Part shown: positions 9,169 through 18,093 of the stretch, in pieces | Position numbering within the stretch: the stretch's first letter is position 1 | How the letters are laid out: each line of letters starts with the position of its first letter | Origin: Pseudomonadota bacterium | GTDB taxonomy: Bacteria; Pseudomonadota; Alphaproteobacteria; Rhodobacterales; Rhodobacteraceae | Length of the DNA stretch: 64,000 bases | Assembly: GCA_018240425.1 (NCBI GenBank) | Contig: JAFEFU010000059.1 | Coordinates: forward strand, 1 to 64,000 | Direction: 5' to 3' | The notes under the pieces: generated by a model | What the model saw: the letters and a program-made list of their open reading frames with translations, nothing else | Told to the model about the DNA's origin: nothing | Database searches by the model: none | Position numbers and translations under genes: made by a program

Positions 9169-9933
9169 ATGGCGCTTCCCGAATTCTCCATGCGTCAGCT
9201 GCTTGAAGCTGGCGTTCACTACGGTCACCAGACGCAGCGCTGGAACCCGAAGATGGCCGAATACATCTACGGCGACCGCAACGGCATCCACATCGTCGAC
9301 CTGACGCAGACCGTGCCCATGCTGGACGCGGCGCTGAACGTCGTGCGCGAGACCGTGGCCAAGGGCGGCCGCATCCTCTTTGTCGGCACCAAGCGGCAGG
9401 CCTCGAAGGCGATCGCCGAAGCCGCCGAGAAATGCGCGCAATACTACATGAACCACCGCTGGCTCGGCGGCACGCTGACCAACTGGAAGACCGTCTCCCA
9501 GTCGATCGCGCGCCTGAAGAACATCGACGAGGTCATGGCCCACGGCGCGGAGGGGCTGACCAAGAAGGAACGCCTCGGGATGGAGCGCGAGCAGGCGAAA
9601 CTCCAGGCCTCGCTCGGCGGCATCCGCGAGATGGGCGGCGTGCCGGATCTTCTCTTCGTCATCGACGTGAACAAGGAAGACCTCGCCATCCTCGAAGCCA
9701 ACAAGCTGGGCATCCCGGTCGTCGCCGTCGTCGACACCAACTGCTCGCCCAAGGGCATCAACTACGTCATCCCCGGCAATGACGACGCGGCCCGCGCCAT
9801 CGCGCTCTACTGCGATCTGGTCAGCCGGGCGGCGCTGGACGGCATGTCGGCGCAGATGGGCGCCGCCGGCGTCGATCTGGGCGCCCTGGCCGAGGCTCCG
9901 GCCGAAGTCATGGGCGAAGAGGCCGACGCCTGA
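9169..9933 (+). CDS. rpsB: 30S ribosomal protein S2
   Basis: Small-subunit ribosomal protein S2, 254 aa, needed for S1 assembly. Conserved blocks are complete: [22 protein letters not shown] at the N-terminus, [24 protein letters not shown] and [32 protein letters not shown] with an AAAGGAACAGG ribosome-binding region. First gene of the rpsB–tsf operon, with a structured leader upstream and hairpins before tsf. Confidence 0.98.
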   Translation: MALPEFSMRQLLEAGVHYGHQTQRWNPKMAEYIYGDRNGIHIVDLTQTVPMLDAALNVVRETVAKGGRILFVGTKRQASKAIAEAAEKCAQYYMNHRWLGGTLTNWKTVSQSIARLKNIDEVMAHGAEGLTKKERLGMEREQAKLQASLGGIREMGGVPDLLFVIDVNKEDLAILEANKLGIPVVAVVDTNCSPKGINYVIPGNDDAARAIALYCDLVSRAALDGMSAQMGAAGVDLGALAEAPAEVMGEEADA

Positions 9934-9944
9934 CCATCGGGGCA

Positions 9945-10000
9945 GGGGCCGCGCGGCCCCCGCCACACGGAATTCAGCAGGCGGGGATCGTCCCCGCCTG
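9945..10000 (+). promoter_or_regulatory. two intercistronic hairpins between rpsB and tsf
   Basis: GGGGCC/GGCCCC around GCGC (9945–9960), then a perfect 10-bp stem CAGGCGGGGA/TCCCCGCCTG with a 3-nt loop (9978–10000). The second has no T-run, so it is more likely an mRNA-stability or attenuation element adjusting S2:EF-Ts output than a full terminator. Confidence 0.6.
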
Positions 10001-10030
10001 TCCCATTCAATATCTTGAAGGAGAGCGGGC

Positions 10031-10933
10031 ATGACGATCACCGCGGCGATGGTGAAGGAACTGCGCGAAGCAACCGGCGCAGGGATGATGGATGCCAAGA
10101 AGGCGCTGACCGAGACCGGCGGCAACATGGAGGCCGCGGTCGACTGGCTGCGCACCAAGGGTCTGGCGAAAGCCGCCAAGAAGGCCGACCGCGTCGCGGC
10201 CGAGGGCCTGATCGGCGTCGCCGTCCGCGCCGGGCGCGGCGTGGCGATCGAGCTGAACTCGGAAACCGACTTCGTGGCCAAGAACGCCGACTTCCAGGCA
10301 CTGGTGCGCGACATCTCGAACGTCGCCCTGCAGACCGCCGATTCGGTCGAGGTCCTCAGCCAGACCCACCTGAACGGCAAGCCGGTCGCCGACGTGCTGA
10401 CCGACGCCATCGCCCGGATCGGCGAGAACATGACGCTGCGCCGCCTGCATGTGCTGGAAGGCGACACCATCGTCCATTACGTCCACAACGCCGCCGCCGA
10501 GGGCATGGGCAAGATCGGCGTCCTCGTGGCGCTGAAGGGCAAGGACAATGGCATCGGCAAGCAGATCGCCATGCACATCGCCGCCGCCAGCCCGATGGCC
10601 CTGTCCGAGGCCCAGCTTGACCCGGCCGTGGTCGAGCGCGAGCGCACCGTCCAGACCCAGAAGGCGCTCGAGGAGAACGCCGCCTCGGCCAAGCCCAAGC
10701 CCGAGGCCGTGATCCAGAACAACATCATCCCCGGCCGGATGAAGAAGTTCCTCGAGGAAGTCACGCTTCTGAACCAGAAGTTCGTGATGAACCCCGACAT
10801 CACCGTGGCCCAGGCCGCCAAGGATGCGGGCGTCGAGATCACCGGCTTTGCCCGCGTCGCCGTCGGCGAGGGGATCGAGAAGAAGGAAGAGGACTTCGCC
10901 GCCGAAGTCGCCAAGACCCTTCAGGGCGCCTGA
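10031..10933 (+). CDS. tsf: elongation factor Ts
   Basis: Guanine-nucleotide exchange factor for EF-Tu; 300 aa. N-terminal UBA-like domain ([26 protein letters not shown]), the exchange-active TDFVAKN motif ([16 protein letters not shown]) and the C-terminal domain are intact. Strong GAAGGAGAGC ribosome-binding site. Cotranscribed with rpsB and followed by a clear terminator. Confidence 0.98.
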   Translation: MTITAAMVKELREATGAGMMDAKKALTETGGNMEAAVDWLRTKGLAKAAKKADRVAAEGLIGVAVRAGRGVAIELNSETDFVAKNADFQALVRDISNVALQTADSVEVLSQTHLNGKPVADVLTDAIARIGENMTLRRLHVLEGDTIVHYVHNAAAEGMGKIGVLVALKGKDNGIGKQIAMHIAAASPMALSEAQLDPAVVERERTVQTQKALEENAASAKPKPEAVIQNNIIPGRMKKFLEEVTLLNQKFVMNPDITVAQAAKDAGVEITGFARVAVGEGIEKKEEDFAAEVAKTLQGA

Positions 10934-10965
10934 TCGCCATCAGGTTGCGCCAGGATGCGCCGACC

Positions 10966-10995
10966 GCGCGGCCCTTCGGGGCCGCGCTTTCGTTT
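10966..10995 (+). terminator. rho-independent terminator of rpsB–tsf
   Basis: Perfect 9-bp stem GCGCGGCCC/GGGCCGCGC with a TTCG tetraloop, followed by TTTCGTTT, 32 nt after the tsf stop. Confidence 0.85.
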
Positions 10996-11310
10996 GCGGC
11001 CCGCTGAAACGGAAACGGTGCAGCCCGGGACAGGACTGCACCGCCTCCAATCGCGCCGGCACCTGTTGGGGATGAGGACAGGGCGCGTCTCTTGGTCTGA
11101 CCCGGAGGACGGAAATGCGCCCGGCGGGCCAAGTCCGGTTTCCCGGCTGGTGACCACTCGGCCCCTGAAAATACAAGGACTTCCCTGCCACCTTGTTCCT
11201 GGCTTTCGCCACCACTCACGGAACAGGGGTGTTATCGCATGTTTCCCTAGCGTCAGGACAGTCAGGAAATCCTTACCCTTCCCTTACATTCGCGCCGCGC
11301 CTTCCCGGCC
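10996..11310. other. intergenic region between tsf and the luxR solo
   Basis: Convergent interval without a supported gene; the open frames through it have no family resemblance. It contains an 8-bp stem with a 12-nt loop (CGGTGCAG 11016–11023, CTGCACCG 11036–11043). The three-hairpin repeat described elsewhere is not present here. Confidence 0.5.
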
Positions 11311-12102
11311 TCAGGCAGAGCGCAGTTCGGGGATGACGAAAATCTGGTTGCGGAACGAGGCCGTCAGCACCGCCTGCGCGGTCGTGTCGACCTCCAGCAC
11401 CTCGCGCGCCAGCCGAAGGTGCTTTTCCACCGTCGCGGGTGTCAGGCCCATGATGATGGCGATGTCCTGGGTGGTCTTGCCCTCGCCCACCCATTCCAGC
11501 GCCTCGCGCTGGCGCGCGGTCAGCGCCTTGCGGCTGGTGTAGGGAAGCGCCGAGATGCGCAGGTGGACGACATTGTTCAGGACGGTGATCTCGCGCCCCG
11601 ACCTGGCCCAGATCCGCTCGACATCGTCCTGGGTCAGCCCTTCGCCCGCGCAGAGGCCGATGCCGCCCTTGGCGCGCACCGAGACATCGCGGAATCCGAT
11701 CGAATAGCCCGCGACGATGCCGTAGCGGCGATTGAGCTGCGCCACCCGCCGCTCGTCGGCGCCGAGGTCGGCCTGCGCCAGCCGCTCCTCGATCAGCCGC
11801 CAGGACTGCGCGCCGACATTGTCGGCCACCCAGCGGACCATCGGCGCATGGCGGAACAGGCCGCCCTGGATGAAGTCGGCGACATAGTCGGGGTGATGGT
11901 TGGTCAGGATCAGCGAATCGTCGGGGCTTCCCAGCGAGTTCTGCGGCTTGAAGCGGCTGAAGGCGTAGAGCAGCCGGTCAAAGCCGTAGCGCGCCATGCG
12001 CGCCGTGTGCAGCGCCCAGACATCCTCGATCGTCCGCGCCCGCATCACCTGGTCGAGGAAGTCGACGACGCTCTCGTCGGTCGCGGCCTGCCGCTCAGCC
12101 AT
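11311..12102 (-). CDS. LuxR-family regulator with autoinducer-binding domain (LuxR solo)
   Basis: 263 aa: N-terminal autoinducer-binding-like domain (about 20–185) and C-terminal LuxR helix-turn-helix (about 195–255; LTARQREALEWVGEGKTTQDIAIIMGLTPATVEKHL). Aligning by eye with TraR, the ligand-pocket residues W57, Y61, D70, P71 and W85 correspond to Y73, F77, A86, P87 and W101. The acidic D70 that contacts the acyl-homoserine-lactone amide is therefore Ala, which argues for a different ligand or none. No luxI-type synthase is in the window. Ribosome-binding site CCGGAGGGC before the ATG. Divergent from the FAD oxidoreductase gene, a possible target. Confidence 0.85.
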   Translation of the reverse strand: MAERQAATDESVVDFLDQVMRARTIEDVWALHTARMARYGFDRLLYAFSRFKPQNSLGSPDDSLILTNHHPDYVADFIQGGLFRHAPMVRWVADNVGAQSWRLIEERLAQADLGADERRVAQLNRRYGIVAGYSIGFRDVSVRAKGGIGLCAGEGLTQDDVERIWARSGREITVLNNVVHLRISALPYTSRKALTARQREALEWVGEGKTTQDIAIIMGLTPATVEKHLRLAREVLEVDTTAQAVLTASFRNQIFVIPELRSA

Positions 12103-12296
12103 GTCGGCCCTCCGGCAAGATGGTCTCCCGCGGGGCGCCGGAACGGCCCGGGTCCAGGTGCGGCTTGGCCATGTCTATGCTCGTCTCAAATTCCCCGATC
12201 CCTTGGTGACACAATCTTTTCCACCTGTCGAGGCCGGCGGTATTTCCTTTGCCGAAGGCCATGATAGGAAACGGCATCGCAGAACGGAGGCGGGGC

Positions 12297-13481
12297 ATGG
12301 CGGACGGCAGTTTCGACGTGGTGATCGGCGGGGGCGCGGTGACCGGATCGGCCACGGCCTGGTGGCTGATGCGGATGCGCCCCGGTCTCAGGGTTCTGGT
12401 CGTCGAGCCCGACCCCATCTACCGGTTCGCCGCCACCGCCCTGTCGGTCGCCTCGGTCCGCCAGCAGTTCTCGAACCCGGTCAATGTGCAGATCTCGCGC
12501 TTCGGCGTCGATTTCATCCGCCATTTCGCCGACCGGATCGGGCCGGAGGGCGGGGTGCCCTCGCTGGGGCTGAAGGAGAACGGCTATCTCTTCCTCGCGG
12601 GGACCGCGGCCGGCGCGGCGCTGATGCGCGACCTCGCCCATATGCAGAACGGCCTCGGCGCCGCGACCGACGTGCTCGACCCCGCCGGACTTGCCGCGCT
12701 CTATCCGTGGATGACGCTCGAGGACGTGGCGGCCGGCAGCCTCGGCCGCCGCGACGAGGGCTGGTTCGACAACATGGGCCTGCTGAACGGCTTCCGCAAC
12801 GGCGCGCGGGCCTTGGGCGCGGTCTATGTCAAGGACCGGGTGACGGGCCTCGGGCTGCGGGGCGGCCGGGTCGAGACCGTCCGGCTGGAAAGCGGCAGAG
12901 AGGTCGCGGCCGGGGCCTTCCTCAACGCCGCCGGCACCGCCTCGGCGGCGCTCTGCCGGATGGCCGACCTGGCGCTCCCGGTCGAGCCGAGGAAGCGCAC
13001 CGTCTTCGTCATCGACGCCCCGAACGCCCGCCACCCCGAGGCGCCCCTCATCATCGACCATTCCGGCATCTACCTGCGCCCCGAGCATGGCCAGTGGATC
13101 ACCGCCACCGTTCCCGACGACGACGGTCCCTGCGCCCCCGACGACTGGGAACCCGACCACGCCCAGTTCGACGACCTGATCTGGCCGCGTCTCTATGCGC
13201 GCTCGGAAGGGTTCGATGCGGTCAAGGTCGCGCGCCTGTGGGTCGGGCATTACGACTACAACCGGCTGGACCAGAACGCTGTCCTCGGCCTCTGGCCGGG
13301 AACCGCGAATTTCCATGTCGCCGCAGGCTTTTCCGGGCACGGGTTGCAGCAATCGCCGGCGGTCGGTCGCGGTCTTGCCGAACTGATTCTGACCGGCGCC
13401 TTCCAGACGCTCGACCTGTCGCCGCTTGGCGCCGCGCGGGTGATCGAGGGCCGGCCCTTCCTGGAAAAGGCGATCGTCTGA
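12297..13481 (+). CDS. FAD-dependent oxidoreductase (DAO family)
   Basis: 394 aa. N-terminal FAD-binding Rossmann motif (FDVVIGGGAVTGSATAWWL) and the C-terminal glycine-rich GFSGHGLQQSPAVGRGLAEL segment place it in the D-amino-acid-oxidase/sarcosine-oxidase superfamily, which oxidises secondary or primary amines of amino-acid-like substrates. The start at 12297 follows GGAGG; an upstream in-frame ATG at 12264 is less likely. No sarcosine-oxidase partner subunit nearby, so the substrate is open. Divergent from the LuxR solo (194 bp between starts); converges with the next gene with a 2-bp gap. Confidence 0.82.
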   Translation: MADGSFDVVIGGGAVTGSATAWWLMRMRPGLRVLVVEPDPIYRFAATALSVASVRQQFSNPVNVQISRFGVDFIRHFADRIGPEGGVPSLGLKENGYLFLAGTAAGAALMRDLAHMQNGLGAATDVLDPAGLAALYPWMTLEDVAAGSLGRRDEGWFDNMGLLNGFRNGARALGAVYVKDRVTGLGLRGGRVETVRLESGREVAAGAFLNAAGTASAALCRMADLALPVEPRKRTVFVIDAPNARHPEAPLIIDHSGIYLRPEHGQWITATVPDDDGPCAPDDWEPDHAQFDDLIWPRLYARSEGFDAVKVARLWVGHYDYNRLDQNAVLGLWPGTANFHVAAGFSGHGLQQSPAVGRGLAELILTGAFQTLDLSPLGAARVIEGRPFLEKAIV

Positions 13482-13483
13482 GC

Positions 13484-14359
13484 CTAAAGCCCGTTCACCG
13501 GCACCTTGAGGAAGGTCTTGCCCTGATCGTCGGCGGGCGGCATCTGGCCCGCGCGCATGTTGACCTGCAGGGACGGGATGATGAGCTTGGGCATCGACAG
13601 GGTCTTGTCGCGGGCCTGGCGCATGGCGACGAACTCGCCGGCGCTTTTCCCCGCAAGATGGACGTTGCGGTTTTTCTCTTCCGAAACAGTGGTTTCCCAG
13701 GCGAAGGTCTCGCGTCCTGGCGCCTTGTAGTCATGGCAGACAAAGATCCGCGTCTCGTCGGGCAGGGCAAGGATCTTCTGGATCGAGGCGAACAGCATCT
13801 CGGCCGATCCTCCGGGAAAATCGCAGCGCGCCGTGCCGTAGTCGGGCATGAACAGCGTGTCGCCCACAAAGGCCGCGTCGCCCACCACATAGGTCATGCA
13901 GGCTGGCGTGTGGCCAGGCGTGTGCAGGACGCGCCCCTGAAGCCCGCCGATGGCGAAGGCGTCACCCTCGGCGAACAGCCTGTCGAACTGGCTGCCGTCG
14001 CGCTGGAACTCGGTGCCCTCGTTGAAGATCTTGCCGAAGGTGTTCTGGACAACCGTGATCTTGTCACCGATCCCGATCCGCCCGCCCAAACGCTGCTGGA
14101 TATAGGGGGCGGCCGACAGATGGTCGGCGTGAACGTGGGTTTCGAGAATCCAGTCCAGCTCCAGCCCCTCGGAGGTGACATGGTCGATCACCCGGTCGGC
14201 GGCCTGGGTGCCGGTGCGGCCCGAGGAATAATCGAAGTCCAGAACCGAATCGACGATCGCGCAGGCCTTGCTGGCGGGGTCCTTGACGACGAAGGTGACC
14301 GTGTTGGTCGCCTCGTCGAAAAACCCTGTCACATCCGGGTGTTGCGCTGTATTTCTCAT
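13484..14359 (-). CDS. MBL-fold hydrolase, persulfide dioxygenase-like
   Basis: 291 aa metallo-beta-lactamase fold protein. The metal motif is HVHADHLSA (about residue 96), with further ligands in HTPGHTPACMTY, the Asp of GDTLFMPDYGTARCDFPGG and the His of FVCHDY. This pattern fits the ETHE1/Blh group, which oxidises glutathione persulfide or protects against sulfide, better than glyoxalase II. Upstream on the same strand is a thioredoxin-fold protein (61 bp), supporting a thiol/sulfide role. No sulfurtransferase domain is fused. Confidence 0.82.
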   Translation of the reverse strand: MRNTAQHPDVTGFFDEATNTVTFVVKDPASKACAIVDSVLDFDYSSGRTGTQAADRVIDHVTSEGLELDWILETHVHADHLSAAPYIQQRLGGRIGIGDKITVVQNTFGKIFNEGTEFQRDGSQFDRLFAEGDAFAIGGLQGRVLHTPGHTPACMTYVVGDAAFVGDTLFMPDYGTARCDFPGGSAEMLFASIQKILALPDETRIFVCHDYKAPGRETFAWETTVSEEKNRNVHLAGKSAGEFVAMRQARDKTLSMPKLIIPSLQVNMRAGQMPPADDQGKTFLKVPVNGL

Positions 14360-14420
14360 CTCGTTTGCCTTTCCGGGATCGCGGCATGTCCGGCGATCCT
14401 ACCACAGACGCGCCCGCGCT

Positions 14421-14981
14421 TCAGGCGGCGCGCCATTTGATCGAACAGCCGATCGATGCCACCTGTTCGCGCGGGCCATGCCCGGTCTCGGCGACCTGCA
14501 CCATCGCCTCGTAAAGTTCGCGCCGGGCGTCGGCGGGGCCGGCCTGGCGGCCCGAAGCATCGAGGCGCCCGCGATACTGCAACTCCTGCGCCGCGTTGTA
14601 TCCGAAGAAGTCCGGGGTGCAGACCGCACCATAAGCCCGCGCGACCACCTGGCTTTCGTCGAAGAGATAGGGAAAGGGCAGGGCGCGTTCCCGGGCCAGA
14701 CGCTGCATCTCGGGAAAGGAATCCTGCGGATAGCCGGTCGGATCATTGGCCGAGATCGCGGCGACCCCGATCCCGGCAGCGGCAAGATCGCGCGCGTCGC
14801 GGATGATCCGGTCGAGAACCGCCTGGACATAGGGACAGTGATTGCAGAGGAACATGATCAGCGTGCCGCGCGGCCCGGCCACGTCGGCCAGCCGCCAGAT
14901 CCGGCCATCGGTGCCGGGCAGGGCGAAGTCCGGGGCCTTCAGGCCGAAATCGCAGATCGGGCTCGATTGCGCCACGCCCAC
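14421..14981 (-). CDS. thioredoxin-fold redoxin (AhpC/TSA-like)
   Basis: 186 aa. KAPDFALPGTDGRIWRL and GTLIMFLCNHCPYVQAVLDRI show a redoxin fold with a single N-terminal active Cys in the NHCPYV motif; a separate Cys in AVCTPDFFGY is also typical of this thioredoxin-family group. No signal peptide. Lies 9 bp downstream of rpe and upstream of the MBL protein on the same strand, probably one transcript. Peroxide or thiol reduction is inferred from the fold only. Confidence 0.8.
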   Translation of the reverse strand: MGVAQSSPICDFGLKAPDFALPGTDGRIWRLADVAGPRGTLIMFLCNHCPYVQAVLDRIIRDARDLAAAGIGVAAISANDPTGYPQDSFPEMQRLARERALPFPYLFDESQVVARAYGAVCTPDFFGYNAAQELQYRGRLDASGRQAGPADARRELYEAMVQVAETGHGPREQVASIGCSIKWRAA

Positions 14982-14990
14982 CTCCCGCGG

Positions 14991-15674
14991 TCAGGCAGCG
15001 GCAGCCGCACGGATCGCCCGCATATTCTGGCCGTAGACGCGGGGATTTTCAACCGAACCGCCCGAAAAAACCGCCGATCCGGCCACCAGCACATCGGCGC
15101 CCGCCGCCGCGACCAGAGGCGCGGTCTCGGCGGTGACGCCGCCGTCGATCTCGACCAGCACCGGCCGGTCGCCGATCATCCTGCGCAAGGTCCTGATCTT
15201 GTCCAGTTGGGAATGAATGAACTTCTGCCCTCCGAAGCCCGGATTGACCGTCATCACGCAGACCACGTCCACCATGTCCAGAAGGTCGGCCGCGACCGCG
15301 GCCGGCGTGCCGGGATTGAGTGCAAGACCTGATTTTTTCCCCAATGAACGAATGGCTTGCAATGTGCGGTGAATGTGTGGCCCGGCCTCGTAATGGGCGG
15401 TGATGATGTCGGCACCGGCCTGCGCGAACGCCTCGAGCGAGGCATCGACCGGCGCTATCATCAGATGAACGTCCATGACCGTCGAGATGTGCGGCCGGAT
15501 CGCCCGGCAGAGCTGCGGCCCGAAGGTCAGGTTGGGCACGAAGTGATTGTCCATCACATCGACATGCACCCAGTCCGCACCCTCGGCCTCGACGGCGCGG
15601 ATCTCGGCGCCGAAGTTGGCGAAGTCGGCCGACAGGATCGACGGGGCGATCTTGATCTCGCGCGGCTTGGTCAT
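14991..15674 (-). CDS. rpe: ribulose-phosphate 3-epimerase
   Basis: Interconverts ribulose-5-P and xylulose-5-P in the pentose-phosphate and Calvin pathways. 227 aa from the ATG at 15674 ([18 protein letters not shown]); a longer frame lacks support. TIM-barrel metal ligands and signatures are present: [46 protein letters not shown] and EIDGGV. It is not next to other Calvin genes here, so it is probably the housekeeping copy. Confidence 0.95.
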   Translation of the reverse strand: MTKPREIKIAPSILSADFANFGAEIRAVEAEGADWVHVDVMDNHFVPNLTFGPQLCRAIRPHISTVMDVHLMIAPVDASLEAFAQAGADIITAHYEAGPHIHRTLQAIRSLGKKSGLALNPGTPAAVAADLLDMVDVVCVMTVNPGFGGQKFIHSQLDKIRTLRRMIGDRPVLVEIDGGVTAETAPLVAAAGADVLVAGSAVFSGGSVENPRVYGQNMRAIRAAAAA

Positions 15675-15833
15675 GGTCGGGCTCCGAAGGTCAGGGTGTC
15701 GCAGGCTTATCGCGCAAATGCGGTGGAAGGGAAAGGGCTGGTGCCGCGGCGGCAGATGAGAACCAATATTACCGCCAAGACTCAATGCATTATGATACGA
15801 TACTCACGCATCATCCCATTCGCCTGATCCAGT

Positions 15834-15862
15834 TATGTTACATAATACCGATTATCAGATAA
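15834..15862. promoter_or_regulatory. paired inverted repeats in AT-rich gap between nagA and rpe
   Basis: The gap 15675–15875 is visibly AT-richer than its surroundings. It holds two 11-bp inverted repeats, TATGTTACATA (15834–15844) and TTATCAGATAA (15852–15862), 7 bp apart. They lie upstream of rpe and just past the nagA stop, so they are either rpe operators or a degenerate remnant. Confidence 0.45.
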
Positions 15863-15875
15863 CTCGATGACCCCA

Positions 15876-17042
15876 TCACCCGCCGAACGGCGCATGGAAA
15901 ACGCTGAAATCCGGCGCGATCAGGATCAGGTCGGCCAAGGGCCTGTCCGCGATGCCCGCCAGCCCTTCCAGCCCCATCAGCTGCGCCGGATGCGAGACGG
16001 CCATGCGCAGGACCGCCGCGTCGGACAGGCCGAGATGCCGGCGTGCCAGTTCGGCCGAGCGCAGCATGGTCACATGCGCACCGGCCAGGGCGCCCTCGCT
16101 GTTCACCAGCCGGCCCTCGGTGACGCGGATCGTCTGGCCGTAAAGGTCGAACCGGTCGGGCCCGGCGACGGTCGGCATCGCGTCGCTGACCAGGATCATG
16201 CGGTCGGCCACCGGGCGCGCGCGGATCGCGAGGGCCAGCATCTCGGGCGCGACATGGATCGTGTCGCAGATCATCGAGCACCAGGCCGCCGAATTGATCG
16301 CCGCGCCGACCATCCCGGCCTCGCGGTTCTGCATCTGCGACATGGCGTTGAAGAGATGTGTGAAGGTCCGGGCGCCCTCGGCGAGCGCGGCGCGGGTCTG
16401 GGCAGCGGTCGCGTCGGAATGGCCAAGCGCCACCACCACCCCCTGCCCGACCAGATCGGCGATCTGGCCCGGCCGCACCGCCTCGGGCGCGAGCGTCAGC
16501 ATCACCGGCACGCCGCCCGCCCGCAGCAACCGCACGATGCGCAGCGTGTGGTCGTCAAGCGGCCGGACGAAGCGCGCGGCATGGGTGCCGCGCCGCGCCA
16601 GGCTGATGTGCGGCCCCTCGAGATGGATGCCGACGATCCCCTCGAGCCCGTGGCAGGCCAGCATCGCCCCGGCGGCGCGCTCCATCACCTCGGGCGCGTC
16701 GGTGATGAGCGTGGGCAAGAGCGCCCGCGTCCCGGTGGTGCGGTGGGCCCGCGCGATGGCCAGAAGCCCCTCGGCGTCGGGGCTGGCGTTGAACAGGACC
16801 CCGCCGCCGCCGTTCACCTGAAGGTCGACGAAGCCGGGGCTGGCGATCCCCGGAACCCTCCAGCTCAGGTCGCCCTCGCGGACCTGATCGGGCGCGGCGC
16901 GGCCGACCCCGACCCTCAGCACCGCGCCGGGGATCAGGTCGCCGTGGTCGAAGAGCGCATCGGGATGCAGGATGGCGCGGCCCTCGGCGCGGGCGGCCTC
17001 CCAGCCGGGCGGCGGCTCGGGAAGGCTTCCCTGCCCGCTCAT
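15876..17042 (-). CDS. nagA: N-acetylglucosamine-6-phosphate deacetylase
   Basis: Amidohydrolase that converts GlcNAc-6-P to GlcN-6-P and acetate. 388 aa. Motifs: PGFVDLQVNGGGG, EGPHISLARRGTHAARFV (first metal Glu/His), VALGHSDATAAQ, FTHLFNAMSQ and LVSDAMP (catalytic Asp). Starts with a 4-bp ATGA overlap with the nagB-type gene upstream. Last gene of the nagK–nagR–nagB(II)–nagA operon. Confidence 0.94.
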   Translation of the reverse strand: MSGQGSLPEPPPGWEAARAEGRAILHPDALFDHGDLIPGAVLRVGVGRAAPDQVREGDLSWRVPGIASPGFVDLQVNGGGGVLFNASPDAEGLLAIARAHRTTGTRALLPTLITDAPEVMERAAGAMLACHGLEGIVGIHLEGPHISLARRGTHAARFVRPLDDHTLRIVRLLRAGGVPVMLTLAPEAVRPGQIADLVGQGVVVALGHSDATAAQTRAALAEGARTFTHLFNAMSQMQNREAGMVGAAINSAAWCSMICDTIHVAPEMLALAIRARPVADRMILVSDAMPTVAGPDRFDLYGQTIRVTEGRLVNSEGALAGAHVTMLRSAELARRHLGLSDAAVLRMAVSHPAQLMGLEGLAGIADRPLADLILIAPDFSVFHAPFGG

Positions 17043-18082
17043 CTGGTTTCCGTCACTTTGCGCAGGTGGCGCGGCTTGTCGGGGTCGATCCCGGCCTCGC
17101 GCGCAAACCGCTCGACCATCGCATAGAACGAGACGATCAGCGCCAGCGGATCGGTCAGCGGGTGGCCGGTGGCGACGAAGGGCAACCGGCTTGCCGCAGC
17201 CGCCCGGTCCGAGGTGACGAAGACCCGCGCGCCCTTGGCGGCGATCTGGTCGGCAATGTCGGTCACCGCGCCCTCGGCCGCGTCGCGGGCGGCGAAGGCC
17301 AGCACCGGGAACCCTTCGCCGACGATCGACACCGGTCCGTGCAGCACTTCGGCAGACGAATAACTTTCGGCATGCAGCTGACTGATTTCCTTGAATTTAA
17401 GTGCAGCCTCGCAGGCGACGGCATAGGCCGGCCCGCGCCCGAGGGTAAAGACCGACGGCGCCCCCTGCAAGGCCTGGCGCACCTCCGGCCAGTCCAGCGC
17501 CGCCGCCGCGGCCAGCCGCCCCGGCAGGGCGTGGATCGCGGCGGCAAGCCCGGCGTCGCCCGTCCATTCCGCAACCAGCCCCAGAAGCGCCACCACCGAG
17601 GTCACATAGGTCTTGGTCGCCGCGACGCTCAGTTCCGGCCCGGCGGCGATGTCGATGGTGCGCTCGCTCGCCTGCGCGAGCGGCGAGCCGGCGTTGTTGG
17701 TCACGGCGATGGTCAGCGCGCCGCCCGCGCGGGCCGAACGCGCCATCTCGACGATGTCGGGGCTCTGGCCGGACTGCGAGACCGAGATCGCCACCGCGCG
17801 ATCCAGCTTCAGCCGCGCGCCGTAGATCGAGGCGACCGAGGGCCCGATCGAGGCGACCGGCAGCCCCAGCGTCAGCTCGGCCGCATACTTCAGGTAGGTC
17901 GCCGCATGGTCGGACGAGCCGCGCGCCACGGTGGCGATCACCCGCGGGTCAAGCGCCGCCGCGGCCCGCGCCGCCGCCCGGATCGTGTCGCCGCCGCTCA
18001 GCAGCCGCTCGACCGCATGGGGGATTTCCCCGATCTCTGCCGCCATCTGGCTGGGCGCGCTTCGTTCCATCATTCCCGTCAT
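17039..18082 (-). CDS. SIS-domain glucosamine-6-phosphate deaminase (NagB-II type)
   Basis: Two SIS domains without the glutaminase domain of GlmS: first (about 30–165, VIATVARGSSDHAATYLKY and AISVSQSGQSPD), second (about 195–340, with EAALKFKEISQLHAESYSSAEVLHGP). This architecture and the neighbouring nagA/nagK point to NagB-II, deaminating GlcN-6-P to fructose-6-P; an aminosugar isomerase is the alternative. 347 aa if started at the ATG at 18082, which has AAGGA 6 nt upstream; a GTG at 18097 would give a GTGA overlap with the regulator gene. Confidence 0.88.
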   Translation of the reverse strand: MTGMMERSAPSQMAAEIGEIPHAVERLLSGGDTIRAAARAAAALDPRVIATVARGSSDHAATYLKYAAELTLGLPVASIGPSVASIYGARLKLDRAVAISVSQSGQSPDIVEMARSARAGGALTIAVTNNAGSPLAQASERTIDIAAGPELSVAATKTYVTSVVALLGLVAEWTGDAGLAAAIHALPGRLAAAAALDWPEVRQALQGAPSVFTLGRGPAYAVACEAALKFKEISQLHAESYSSAEVLHGPVSIVGEGFPVLAFAARDAAEGAVTDIADQIAAKGARVFVTSDRAAAASRLPFVATGHPLTDPLALIVSFYAMVERFAREAGIDPDKPRHLRKVTETR

Positions 18083-18093
18083 CCTTCTTCCTT

